Shown: positions 1 through 7,436 of the stretch, piece after piece
How positions within the stretch are numbered: the first letter of the stretch is position 1
Layout of the letters: each line of letters starts with the position of its first letter
NCBI GenBank assembly: GCA_046154735.1
Contig: JBJXFJ010000094.1
Coordinates: forward strand, 1 to 9,415
From: CAVXYC01 sp046154735
GTDB taxonomy: Bacteria; Chloroflexota; UBA6077; JACCZL01
Length of the DNA stretch: 9,415 bases
Direction: 5' to 3'
The notes under the pieces: generated by a model
Databases searched by the model: none
What the model was told of the DNA's origin: nothing
The model's input: only the letters and a program-made list of their open reading frames with translations
Translations under genes and position numbers: made by a program

Positions 1-162
1 CGGGACGAGGAACCGCACCCTCACGGGATGCGGCTCTGTTGCTGCGGAAGTGGTTGTGGAACGAACCAGCGCGCTCGTCGCTCGTCTTAGATGCTGAGGG
101 TCTGACCAATGAATGCGGATTCGGGTCCTCCATCCAACTCTGGATGCCACTGGAGCATACGC

Positions 163-1068
163 ATGGGTAGACTCGCTCTCCACGTCATTGTCGTACTTGG
201 CCTATCCTTTTCAGCCAGTCCCAGCGCCTGGGCAGCCTTTCCTGAAGACACCCCACCCACCTTTGCCAATGGCAGTTCGGATCCGGAAACAACGGCCGAT
301 CCGTCTGTGGTGGCGGCGGCCCAGCGGGCGTTGGAAGCGTTCTTTGATTTCACCAATCGCTCCTACGGTCCGGCGGGCTTTGCCAACGCCTGGCTCATGC
401 GTGAGGAGGTGGGGAACAGGCAGGACAATTGGCTGGACCGCGTGATGCCCCTGGCCTGCGGCCGGTTGGTGACAGGCTGGAAGGCGATGAACTGGATTCC
501 CAATACCGGCTGGAGGCACCAAGCACCGCCCGCCACGCAAGCCTCCTGGACCGCGGTGGATTGTGAATTCAGCCCACCCTCGTTTGTGAATGGCGGAGTG
601 AATCCAGACTCCACTCAAGATCCACCAGCCGTGCGCGCCGCGCAAGCTTCCCTCATTGAGTTCTACCGAGCCACCAACCGGGACTACAGTCGATCGGGCT
701 ATAGCAGCGCCTGGGTCATGCGTGAAGACGTGGGCAACAGTCAGTCAGCCTGGCTGGATATGACGCTTCCATTGGCGCGGGGGCAACTTCAAGGCGGTTG
801 GCGCAACATGAACTGGATTCCCGGAAAGGGCTGGCAACACGCCGCGATGCCCGGATCGAGCGGACTGGGCCCTCTGCTCGTGCCCGTTCCCACGCAATCA
901 TCCCCCGTAGTCACCTGGACGCCCGATCACAAGAGCGCGCCGTCACTTGCGCCGGAACTTGAGCGCATCCCGCGCATACCCACGGCGCCTCAGGATGATG
1001 GCGTCATCAGCCGCATTGCCGAGTCAAGCGGACTGCCCCAGTGGTCAGACACCGTGCTGCCTCGGTAG
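163..1068 (+). CDS. Exported protein with two tandem ~93-residue modules, function unknown
   Basis: I do not recognise the family. The 301-residue product starts with a classic Sec signal peptide: MGR, a hydrophobic core LALHVIVVLGLSF, then a cleavage site after SAWA near residue 24. Two homologous modules follow, at about residues 31-123 and 138-230, aligning without gaps at roughly 48 of 93 identities by eye. Their shared signature is AW-x-MRE-[ED]-VGN-x-Q-x2-WLD-x3-PLA-x-G-x-L-x2-GW-x2-MNWIP-x2-GW-x-H. The last ~70 residues are Pro/Ser-rich and look disordered. No membrane helix follows the signal, so the protein is probably secreted or cell-surface. I chose the ATG at 163 because GGAG at 152-155 sits 7 bases upstream and it places the signal peptide at the N-terminus. 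An in-frame ATG at 109 would add 18 residues ahead of the signal. Conserved Trp and Asn suggest a binding module, which is inference only. Confidence 0.8.
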   Translation: MGRLALHVIVVLGLSFSASPSAWAAFPEDTPPTFANGSSDPETTADPSVVAAAQRALEAFFDFTNRSYGPAGFANAWLMREEVGNRQDNWLDRVMPLACGRLVTGWKAMNWIPNTGWRHQAPPATQASWTAVDCEFSPPSFVNGGVNPDSTQDPPAVRAAQASLIEFYRATNRDYSRSGYSSAWVMREDVGNSQSAWLDMTLPLARGQLQGGWRNMNWIPGKGWQHAAMPGSSGLGPLLVPVPTQSSPVVTWTPDHKSAPSLAPELERIPRIPTAPQDDGVISRIAESSGLPQWSDTVLPR

Positions 1069-1141
1069 TTGACCAGAGCGGCAGTGACCGGGAGTCAGTT
1101 TCGCTTTCGCCTGGTACTATTGGCACTGGCGTGGGGGTAGC

Positions 1142-2113
1142 ATGAGCGCAAGGTTTGGCCTGGTTGTATCGAATCGAAACGTTGTAATTGCGGATGACAC
1201 GGCCGCGGACTTACTTGGAATCGCGTGCCGGGCGGAAGAGCACGGGCTGGATGATGTCTGGGTGGGCGACTCACTGGGCGCCAAGCCGCGCGTTGAGTCC
1301 ATGGCCTTGATGAGCGCCATTGCGGCGCGTACCTCGCGAGTCCGGATTGGTCCGGCCTGCATGGCCACCACTCCGTTGCGCGATCCGATTCTCCTGGCCT
1401 ACCAGTGGTCCAGTCTCGACCAGATCGCCCAGGGCCGCACTGTCTTCGTTGCCTGCCAGGGGCAGGTTGCGCCAGGCAATTGGCCGGGTGAGTTCAATGC
1501 CTGGAAGTATGATCCCACCACGCGCACGCGCCGCATGGTAGAGACCATCCAGATCCTCCGTCGGCTCTCCATTGAAGAGCACGTGAGCTTCCAGGGCGAA
1601 TTCTGCCAGTTTGAGGATCTCACCCTTGAGCCACGGACCATTCAGCAGCCATTACCCATCTGGATCGCATCCAGCCCCAGCCTGAGTCATCCGCGGAATG
1701 TGGAGACGGCGTATAGGCGCGTGGCCAGTATGGCGGATGGTTGGATGACGATAGGGAAAACGGCCGAGGAGGTCACTCGCTCGCTTGAGTACATTCGTCG
1801 ATTCGCCAGTGAAGACGGCCGTGCGCTACCGGCTGACTTTGAAGCATGTCTCTATCTCAACATGAATATCAACGAGAGCGCTGACGCGGCCTTTGAAGAG
1901 TCCAAGCGCTACATGGACACTTACTACAACACCTCGTTCTCACGCGAGACACTGGAGCGTACCGGCGCTCTTGGGCCAGTTGACATGTGCATCCGTCGCA
2001 TTCATGACCTGGTCGCGGCAGGCGTCACCACCTTTGCCATCCGGTTCATGAGCTACCAGCAGCCGGCGCAGCTCGAGCGATTCGTTCAGAAAGTGTTACC
2101 AGCGGTTCAGTAG
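1142..2113 (+). CDS. LLM-class (luciferase-like) flavin-dependent oxidoreductase
   Basis: The 323-residue protein has the layout of the bacterial luciferase-like TIM-barrel family, which uses FMN or F420. The first strand RFGLVVS (residues 4-10) is followed by the helix-strand AEEHGLDDVWVGDS (31-44). The family-typical stretch RIGPACMATTPLRDP (68-82) leads into W-x2-LDQIAQGR (89-99). A later QPLPIWIA strand precedes a SMADGWM segment that normally closes the cofactor site. Length is normal for the family (about 300-350). The ATG at 1142 follows a GGGGG-rich stretch at about 1133-1137. It lies 73 bp after the exported-protein gene and converges on the box operon. The substrate cannot be read from sequence: relatives include alkane, alkanesulfonate and aromatic monooxygenases and F420-dependent reductases. 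A role in aromatic catabolism would be inference from position only, since it is transcribed opposite to the operon. Confidence 0.85.
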   Translation: MSARFGLVVSNRNVVIADDTAADLLGIACRAEEHGLDDVWVGDSLGAKPRVESMALMSAIAARTSRVRIGPACMATTPLRDPILLAYQWSSLDQIAQGRTVFVACQGQVAPGNWPGEFNAWKYDPTTRTRRMVETIQILRRLSIEEHVSFQGEFCQFEDLTLEPRTIQQPLPIWIASSPSLSHPRNVETAYRRVASMADGWMTIGKTAEEVTRSLEYIRRFASEDGRALPADFEACLYLNMNINESADAAFEESKRYMDTYYNTSFSRETLERTGALGPVDMCIRRIHDLVAAGVTTFAIRFMSYQQPAQLERFVQKVLPAVQ

Positions 2114-2384
2114 GGCCGTCGGCGTGTCAACTGACCCACTACAATCGCAGGGTCATCTCAAAGGCGAGCTCACGGCGGATTGATGTAGCACGGGGCCTTG
2201 TGCCCTGTGCCTGGAGCTCCCAAACCCGTGATTGCAATCAGCGGCACAGTCGTCCAAGCCACGGGGTGCCAGGCTACACCGTGGACTGGTTCGGGAAAGA
2301 CAATGAAATGACCCTGCTACTATCGACGAGCGCCTGTGAGCCGCTCTATCCGCCGAGTCTCAGGCGCTCCCCAGCACTGGTGCG
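2114..2384. other. Convergent intergenic region with several short inverted repeats
   Basis: This 271-bp stretch separates the stops of two convergent genes and has no convincing reading frame. It holds a 6-bp repeat TGACCC/GGGTCA (2132-2137 with 2150-2155), an 8-of-9 repeat (2188-2196 with 2202-2210), a perfect 12-bp palindrome TGATTGCAATCA (2229-2240), and CCACGG/CCGTGG (2259-2264 with 2279-2284). None is followed by a T-run on either strand. The GC-rich 2188-2210 hairpin is the best transcription-stop candidate for the plus-strand gene. Confidence 0.5.
2188..2210 (+). terminator. Possible hairpin terminator of the flavin oxidoreductase gene
   Basis: GCACGGGGC and GCCCTGTGC pair at 8 of 9 positions around a 5-base loop, about 75 bp past the oxidoreductase stop. 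No U-tract follows, so it is not a textbook intrinsic terminator; it could instead slow polymerase or protect the 3' end. Confidence 0.3.
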
Positions 2385-2394
2385 CTACCGGTGC
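2374..2394 (-). terminator. Small hairpin overlapping the boxB stop codon
   Basis: GCACTGGT (2374-2381) and ACCGGTGC (2387-2394) are complementary at 7 of 8 positions around a 5-base loop, and the boxB stop codon (2385-2387) falls at the loop edge. It could mark the operon's 3' end, but no T-run follows on the minus strand and ribosomes would cover it, so terminator function is doubtful. Confidence 0.2.
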
Positions 2395-3791
2395 CTCACG
2401 TACTCGAAATCGAGCGGTTTGCCGTTGATGCCCTTCGCCGGCGGAGCGATCCATCCGGCAATCTTCCCCGGTTCATAAACGGGGTGCATGAGTGAGCGCA
2501 CATAGCGTTCGTCGTCATCAGACGGCAGCCACTCAAGCTTCTGGTGTTCCCAGGCCTCTTCCGTCAAGAGCTCCCCGTTGGGGTCAAAGTGGGTTGCGGC
2601 GTAGACCCCCACCCGGCGGCTGAATCGGCGGCTAGGAAGCGAGAGTGTGATGCTGCTCAGGCCTGCGCGCGCCAGGGTCGCGTTCCAGCGATCCACCCCC
2701 CGCTGAGCGTCGCGGATATAGGCATCCTGAAGCACGGCGTTCATCGCATTGCGGAGCGGCACCCGCTGGTCCACGAGTCGCCCCTGCTCCACGACTTCCA
2801 GGGCATACGTTCCGTCCGCCGCGCGGTGGTCGGCATAGTCCGCGGTCTCATGGAACCGCCCCTTGAGGCCGGCGGCAAAATAGTCGGCGGCATTGCTGCT
2901 GATCTCGCCGCCAAACAGGTCGAGCGAGAGACTGAACCACCGATTGATGTACTTCTGGATGGTGGGAATGTCGAGTGCGCCAACCGTGTGCGGCTCCACG
3001 TCCTGGGCCGTTAGTTCCGCGGAGCGCTGGACGACTCGATCGACACCGGTTTCACCCACAAACATATGGTGCGCCTCTTCGGTCAGCATGAACGTGGTTG
3101 TCCGAGCCAGCGGGGTGAAACCGCTTTCCGCCAGGGATGCAAGCTGGTACTTGCCATCACGGTCGGTAAACATCGTGAACATAAAAAAGGAGAGCCAGTC
3201 CTGAATCGGCTCGTTAAAGGTGCTCAGGATGCGCGGCTTATCGGCATCGCCGGAGCGCCGCACCAGGAGCGCTTCGGCCTCCTCGCGGCCGTCCCGCCCA
3301 AAGTAGCGATGCAGGAGGTACACCATGGCCCAGAGGTGCCGGCCCTCTTCCACGTTGACCTGGAAGAGGTTGCGCAGATCGTAGAGGGAGGGGGCCGTGG
3401 AACCGAGAAAGCTCTGCTGCTCCACGGAGGCCGGCTCGGTATCACCCTGGGTGATGATGATGCGACGCAGTGCCTGCCGATGCTCGCCCGGCACCTCGTT
3501 CCAGGCTGGAGTGCCGGCATCGTCACCGCAGGTCACGGTTCGATCGCTCACTGTTGGAGCCAGGAAGATTCCCCACCGATAGTCTGGCATCGTGACGTAA
3601 TCCCAATGTGCCCAACCGCCGGGCTCCACGCTCACCGCCGTTCTCAAGTAAACGTCGTGCTGCTGCCAGCCACGTGGGCCTACATCCAGCCACCACTGGC
3701 GGAAGTTTGGCTGCCACTGCTGCAGCGCTCGCTGGAGTCGCGGATCGGAGTCCAGGTCCACGTTGTTCGGAATCATGGAAAGATCAGACAT
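2385..3791 (-). CDS. boxB: Benzoyl-CoA 2,3-epoxidase, diiron oxygenase component BoxB
   Basis: BoxB is the non-haem diiron component that, with the reductase BoxA, uses O2 and NADPH to convert benzoyl-CoA to its 2,3-epoxide in the cytoplasm. The 468-residue length fits the family (about 470). Hallmark segments are present: GDTEPASVEQQ (116-126), LYDLRNLFQVNVEEGRHLWA (136-155) and FMLTEEAHHMFVGE (234-247). From memory, the iron ligands of Azoarcus BoxB are E120, E150, H153, D211, E240 and H243. With a one-residue offset all six are kept here as E119, E149, H152, D210, E239 and H242, so the centre should be intact. The C-terminus GWIAPPAKGINGKPLDFEYV is also family-typical. The start at 3791 lies 12 bp after the boxC stop, with only a weak GAG upstream, suggesting translational coupling. 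It is the last gene of the operon, and no boxA follows. Confidence 0.95.
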   Translation of the reverse strand: MSDLSMIPNNVDLDSDPRLQRALQQWQPNFRQWWLDVGPRGWQQHDVYLRTAVSVEPGGWAHWDYVTMPDYRWGIFLAPTVSDRTVTCGDDAGTPAWNEVPGEHRQALRRIIITQGDTEPASVEQQSFLGSTAPSLYDLRNLFQVNVEEGRHLWAMVYLLHRYFGRDGREEAEALLVRRSGDADKPRILSTFNEPIQDWLSFFMFTMFTDRDGKYQLASLAESGFTPLARTTTFMLTEEAHHMFVGETGVDRVVQRSAELTAQDVEPHTVGALDIPTIQKYINRWFSLSLDLFGGEISSNAADYFAAGLKGRFHETADYADHRAADGTYALEVVEQGRLVDQRVPLRNAMNAVLQDAYIRDAQRGVDRWNATLARAGLSSITLSLPSRRFSRRVGVYAATHFDPNGELLTEEAWEHQKLEWLPSDDDERYVRSLMHPVYEPGKIAGWIAPPAKGINGKPLDFEYVRHR

Positions 3792-3803
3792 GGTGACTCA
3801 ATT

Positions 3804-5426
3804 CTACGTTCTGGTGAAATCGAAGCGTGGGCGCTCAGGCTTACCGAATACCGCCAGTGCACCCTGTTCACCGGTCGCGTTGGGTCGACTGAAGATCCAG
3901 TTCTGCCACGCGGAGAGGCGTCCAAAGATGCGCGTGGCCATTGTCTCCGGACCGCCAAAGCGTAGGGAGGCCTCCAGGCCGGTCAGCGCATCAGGCGAGA
4001 TGCTGGCGCGCTCTTCGATTGCTTGCCGGAGCGTGTCTTCGAAATCCAAATCATCCAAGCATTCAGTGGCCAGACCAAGCCGCTCCAGAGCTGCGGCGTT
4101 CAGACGGCCCGACTGCAGCAACGAAGCAGGTCTTTCAGGGTCGAACAGAAAGCGGGTCTCCAATCGGGACAGCCCATTCCAGCGCGGCAGGGCGCCCGCG
4201 GAGAGTGCTCCTGGCTGCGCCGCAATCCCGGCCGCGTCTAGGACGTAGGTCCGATCGGCCGCCAGCAGCAGCTCAAACAGTGGCCCGCCGTAGCACGATT
4301 CCTCATCGACGATGGCGAAGATTGAGCGCGCGGTTACATCAAGCCGCCGGAGCACCCGGCCGAGGAGCAGTCGCGCTTCCCGGGCCAGCCAGGATTCATC
4401 GTGGGCGATCTCGTCACCGGCCCGCGCGGTCGTCGCCAGGTCGCCCCGCGTCCGGATGAGCACAAGGCCGATCTCCGGTTCGTTGAACCGTAGCCGCAGA
4501 AGTGCATCGTCAAGCTCACGGGCCATGCGCACAACCCAGGTCTCGGCACTGTTGAGCGGCTCCACGGTGGCCGGTCCGTGGATGGTGAGTGTTGCCGCTC
4601 GGCGTTCTCGATCCAGCGCAAGCTCCACATGACGGTAGCGCACCCCACCGCCAGTCATTTCGGGTAGCAGCGCACCCAACTCTACGCCTGGCCCATGCGG
4701 CACCCCCGCATTCTCCGGGCACACTTCTTCCGTCCACGCGTTCACCGCCTCTTGAAACCGGCTGCGCGGTGCGAGTCGGTCCACCAACCGCCAATCCAGC
4801 GCACGTCCGCCCCGCACGCCCTCGGCGAGCGTGGCGAATCGATCGGCAAGGTCCGGGCGGATCAGCCGCTTATCGATCAGCCGCGTGAGTCCGCCTGTAC
4901 CGGGCAGCACGCCCAGCAGCGGAACCTCCGGCAGACTCACGGCCGATGAACCGTCGTCCGCGAGAAGAATCGTGTCACATGCTAATGCCAGCTCATAACC
5001 GCCGCCGGCTGTGGCACCCTTGCACGCGGCGAGGTACCGCTGCCCGGCTTCCGCGCTCGCTGCCTCGATGTACAGGCGGGTCTCGTTGGTGTACTTGCAG
5101 AAGTTCACCTTGTGCGTGTGGGAAGCGCGGGCCAGCGAGGTGATATTGGCACCGGAACAGAAGATCCTATCGTCCTCGGATTCAATCACCACTGCCCGTA
5201 CCTCAGGATGCTCGAAGCGCAGCCGCTGAACCGCGTCGGCCAGCTCAATGTCGACGCTTAGGTCGTAGGAGTTGCCCTTGAGCTCAATGGATGGATCGAG
5301 ACCGCCAAAGCGATCGACCGCCAGTGTGAGATAGGCCCGCTGCCCATCCGTGCGCAGCCGCCAGTGCCGGTACTGATCGGGCGACGTCTCAAAATTGATC
5401 TGGAGCCGGGCGGTTTCAGCGGTCAT
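3804..5426 (-). CDS. boxC: 2,3-epoxybenzoyl-CoA dihydrolase (benzoyl-CoA-dihydrodiol lyase) BoxC
   Basis: BoxC is a crotonase-superfamily enzyme that adds water to 2,3-epoxybenzoyl-CoA and cleaves the ring to 3,4-dehydroadipyl-CoA semialdehyde and formate. The 540-residue length matches the family (about 550), with an N-terminal enoyl-CoA hydratase-like half and a diverged second half. Catalytic residues known as C111, E146 and E168 in Azoarcus (from memory) appear one position earlier: C110 in VNFCKYTNE, E145 in AGGGYELALACD, and E167 in SLPEVPLLGVLPGTGGLTR. The oxyanion region IFCSGANI is at 88-95. The C-terminus IFGRLSAWQNWIFSRPNA is strongly BoxC-like and separates it from ordinary enoyl-CoA hydratases. 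The ATG has a good Shine-Dalgarno (AAAGGA, 5-base spacer). It sits 39 bp after the ligase stop and 12 bp before boxB, so the three are very likely co-transcribed. Confidence 0.95.
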   Translation of the reverse strand: MTAETARLQINFETSPDQYRHWRLRTDGQRAYLTLAVDRFGGLDPSIELKGNSYDLSVDIELADAVQRLRFEHPEVRAVVIESEDDRIFCSGANITSLARASHTHKVNFCKYTNETRLYIEAASAEAGQRYLAACKGATAGGGYELALACDTILLADDGSSAVSLPEVPLLGVLPGTGGLTRLIDKRLIRPDLADRFATLAEGVRGGRALDWRLVDRLAPRSRFQEAVNAWTEEVCPENAGVPHGPGVELGALLPEMTGGGVRYRHVELALDRERRAATLTIHGPATVEPLNSAETWVVRMARELDDALLRLRFNEPEIGLVLIRTRGDLATTARAGDEIAHDESWLAREARLLLGRVLRRLDVTARSIFAIVDEESCYGGPLFELLLAADRTYVLDAAGIAAQPGALSAGALPRWNGLSRLETRFLFDPERPASLLQSGRLNAAALERLGLATECLDDLDFEDTLRQAIEERASISPDALTGLEASLRFGGPETMATRIFGRLSAWQNWIFSRPNATGEQGALAVFGKPERPRFDFTRT

Positions 5427-5465
5427 GCGGGTCCTTTATCCGTCGCGTGCGTGCGATGGGCCGCA

Positions 5466-7037
5466 TTACGGCGCGGCCTCTCGAAGCTTGTAGCGCTGGA
5501 TTTTGCCGGTGGCCGTTTTCGGCAGCTCGGTAACAAACTCGATCCAACGAGGATAGTTATATGGGGCGATGGTCGCTTTCACGTGGTCTTTGAGCTCGGT
5601 GGCCAGTGCCTCGGTCGGCGTTGGGGCATCGGCGCGCAGGATTACGAAGGCCTTGGGCTTGATCAGCTCATCACCGTCCGCTTGTCCCACCACTGCCGCC
5701 TCCAGAACCGCCGGATGGGTCATGAGCGCACCCTCCACCTCGGTCGGTGAAACCCAGTGGCCGCTGACACGGAGCATGTCGTCAGCCCGTCCGTGGTACC
5801 AGAAGTACCCATCGGCATCGCGAGAGTACTTGTCTCCGGTGAAGTACCATGACCCCTGGAGCGTCCGCCGCGACGTGTCAATACGGTTCCAGTAGCCGAT
5901 GAATACGCTGCCACCGGAGATCACCAGGTTGCCAATCTCGCCCGTTCCCACGGAAGCGCCCCCATCGTCCACGAGTCGGATCTCGTAGCCGGGCAGTGCG
6001 CGACCGGAGCTCCCGTCTCTGACATCGCCCTGCCGGTTGGACATGAACACATGGAGCGCCTCGGTCGTTCCAATCCCATCGAGAATCTCGATGCCGAAAC
6101 GGGCTCGCCAACGGCGCAGCAGCTCGGCCGGGAGTGGCTCCGCGGCGGACAAGCAGAGTCGCACGCTCGAGAGATCGCCTTGGAGGCCCCCATCTAGTGC
6201 GGCCAGCAACAGGGCATAGAGGGTTGGGACCCCGGCGAAGACGGTGACCCGATGGCGGCTGATGAGCTCGGCAATCCGGGCTGGGGTGCTCCGTTCGCGA
6301 TGGAGCACAACGCTGGCGCCCGCCGCCAGGGCAAAGTAAGTGGTAAGCCCCAGCGGGTAGGCGTGAAAGCAGGGGCCTCCGGCTAAAACCACGTCGTCCG
6401 AGCCCAATCCCACGATGGGGCGAGCGTACTCGCGCTCCGCGTAGGGCATGTCACGGTGCGCATGCATCGCCCATTTTGGCGTCCCGGTACTGCCGGATGT
6501 ATGGAGCCAGAATGCCACGTCATCCTCGGTCGTGGGCGCAACTGGGCAATCCGGGGATGCCGCCAGGACCACGTCTTCGAATTGCCGCTCCCCTTCCTCA
6601 CCAGGAGGCCCATCAATCAGGAGCACATGGCGGAGAAACGGGAGCTCCCCCCGACGGGCCCTGAGAGGCGCCCAGAGGGCCGCGTGTGCAATTAAGACTT
6701 GGGCGCGACTATCGGCCAGGAGAAATATCTGCTCGTCCGCGGGCACCGCGGTGCTCATGGGAGCCGCCACTGCGCCGATTCGGGCGGCGCCGAAAAATGA
6801 CGTTACGAACTCGGGAATGTTGGGGAGCAGCAGCGCTACCCGCTGCTCCATCTCCACGCCGAGCGCTCGGAGCGCGTTGCCGACGCGACCAACTTCGAAT
6901 TGCAGCTCGGCGTAGCTGACGCGCTGGTCATCGCAGACATACGCCGTTGCTCCCCCGAATCGGTCGGCCGGCGCATCGATGTACTCGCTGGCGATATTGA
7001 ACAGGCGCTGCCCCGAGCTTGCCGGTGAACCTGACAT
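5466..7037 (-). CDS. bclA: Benzoate-CoA ligase family aryl-CoA synthetase
   Basis: This 523-residue ANL adenylating enzyme forms an acyl-AMP from ATP and an aromatic acid, then the CoA thioester that feeds boxC and boxB. Motifs in order: P-loop TSGSTGTPK (180-188), the aryl-acid region FHAYPLG (224-230), the A5 motif DGIGTTEALHVF (320-331), YFTGD (398-402), the hinge GRADDMLRVSG (416-426), and catalytic Lys512 in TATGKIQRYKL. The A5 motif, followed by SNRQGDVRDGSSG, and WVSPTEVEGAL (428-438) are typical of benzoate-CoA ligases rather than fatty-acyl or phenylacetate ligases. Two departures from the relatives I recall are Trp189 just after the P-loop lysine (usually Gly or Ala) and Pro228 where FHAYGLG is usual. 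GGAGG lies 9 bases before the ATG at 7037. It is the first gene of the operon. The exact acid (benzoate or a substituted benzoate) is not certain. Confidence 0.9.
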   Translation of the reverse strand: MSGSPASSGQRLFNIASEYIDAPADRFGGATAYVCDDQRVSYAELQFEVGRVGNALRALGVEMEQRVALLLPNIPEFVTSFFGAARIGAVAAPMSTAVPADEQIFLLADSRAQVLIAHAALWAPLRARRGELPFLRHVLLIDGPPGEEGERQFEDVVLAASPDCPVAPTTEDDVAFWLHTSGSTGTPKWAMHAHRDMPYAEREYARPIVGLGSDDVVLAGGPCFHAYPLGLTTYFALAAGASVVLHRERSTPARIAELISRHRVTVFAGVPTLYALLLAALDGGLQGDLSSVRLCLSAAEPLPAELLRRWRARFGIEILDGIGTTEALHVFMSNRQGDVRDGSSGRALPGYEIRLVDDGGASVGTGEIGNLVISGGSVFIGYWNRIDTSRRTLQGSWYFTGDKYSRDADGYFWYHGRADDMLRVSGHWVSPTEVEGALMTHPAVLEAAVVGQADGDELIKPKAFVILRADAPTPTEALATELKDHVKATIAPYNYPRWIEFVTELPKTATGKIQRYKLREAAP

Positions 7038-7051
7038 GGGCGGGAACCTCC

Positions 7052-7075
7052 GACTGCGTCCAGTGTGGCGCAGTC
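7052..7075 (-). promoter_or_regulatory. Perfect 7-bp inverted repeat abutting the ligase ribosome-binding site
   Basis: GACTGCG (7052-7058) and CGCAGTC (7069-7075) are perfect inverted copies with a 10-base spacer, ending directly at the CCTCC (GGAGG on the coding strand) at 7047-7051. The site could be an operator for a dimeric repressor of aryl-CoA metabolism or a 5'-UTR hairpin affecting translation. No regulator gene is nearby, so function is inference. Confidence 0.35.
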
Positions 7076-7152
7076 AGCCCATTGCTACCATGTCAGGACC
7101 GAGAAGGCCAGGTTTTGCGCGCTGGAGTAAGTGTTCAGATTCCACGGGACAA

Positions 7153-7229
7153 ATGTTCACCGCGGAGACTCGGAGACGCAGAGTTACTTCTTTCTTCTCT
7201 TTGCGTATCCGAGTCTCTGCAGTGAACAT
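7153..7229. repeat. 77-bp dispersed-type palindromic repeat (accgcggagac family)
   Basis: The left arm (7153-7183, beginning ATGTTCACCGCGGAGACTCG) and the right arm (7197-7229) are inverted copies: the first 27 positions match except for three, one of which is a G-U pair. They surround a pyrimidine-rich loop of about 13 bases. From memory, repeats built on an 'accgcggagac...cgcagag' core occur in many copies in several environmental bacterial genomes, including Chloroflexota. It encodes no protein and lies between the operon and a divergent-function neighbour. Copy number cannot be judged from one window. Confidence 0.7.
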
Positions 7230-7382
7230 CCCTTGAGACATGAACAGTTACGTGATGGATGGGCAGCCCGCGATTGATCCGTGCGTTTGCCCTGGGCTGA
7301 CGGGAGATTGATTCCCTACCGGGATGGCGGATGCGATCTGAGACCAGCTTCTGAGCCGATTCCAAACTGCCCGGAGGCACCT

Positions 7383-7429
7383 GGGGCACTTCCGGGGTGG
7401 GCAAGGTCTGGCCGTCCCGGAAGTACCCC
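7383..7429 (-). terminator. Strong hairpin after the Tat-like exported protein gene
   Basis: GGGGCACTTCCGGG (7383-7396) and CCCGGAAGTACCCC (7416-7429) pair at 13 of 14 positions, and on the minus-strand transcript the odd pair is a U-G wobble, giving a 14-bp stem with a 19-base loop. It begins 8 bases beyond the stop at 7437. There is no U-tract, so it may act as an atypical terminator or 3'-end stabiliser, separating this gene from the box operon. Confidence 0.55.
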
Positions 7430-7436
7430 TGGCTGA

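Larger units (their letters stand above)
7038..7436. other. Intergenic region upstream of the box operon
   Basis: About 400 bp with no convincing gene. From the ligase outward it holds the ligase Shine-Dalgarno (7047-7051), an abutting inverted repeat (7052-7075), a 77-bp dispersed-type hairpin repeat (7153-7229), and a strong hairpin just past the stop of the next minus-strand gene (7383-7429). The operon promoter should lie between about 7050 and 7380, but I see no convincing -35/-10 pair. Confidence 0.6.

Noticed and set aside
1..162. Possible 3' end of an upstream plus-strand gene (frames open from the window edge to stops at 88-90, 95-97 and 168-170)
   Set aside because: All three frames are open only briefly and none shows a recognisable protein segment, so I cannot say which, if any, is coding.
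2229..2240. Perfect 12-bp palindrome TGATTGCAATCA as an operator
   Set aside because: It lies between two convergent gene ends where no promoter is needed, and one or two perfect 12-mers are expected by chance in 9.4 kb.
3066..3965. Long plus-strand open frame of about 300 codons opposite boxB
   Set aside because: It lies fully antisense to the strongly conserved boxB and the end of boxC, with no family resemblance. Such frames are expected opposite GC-rich genes.
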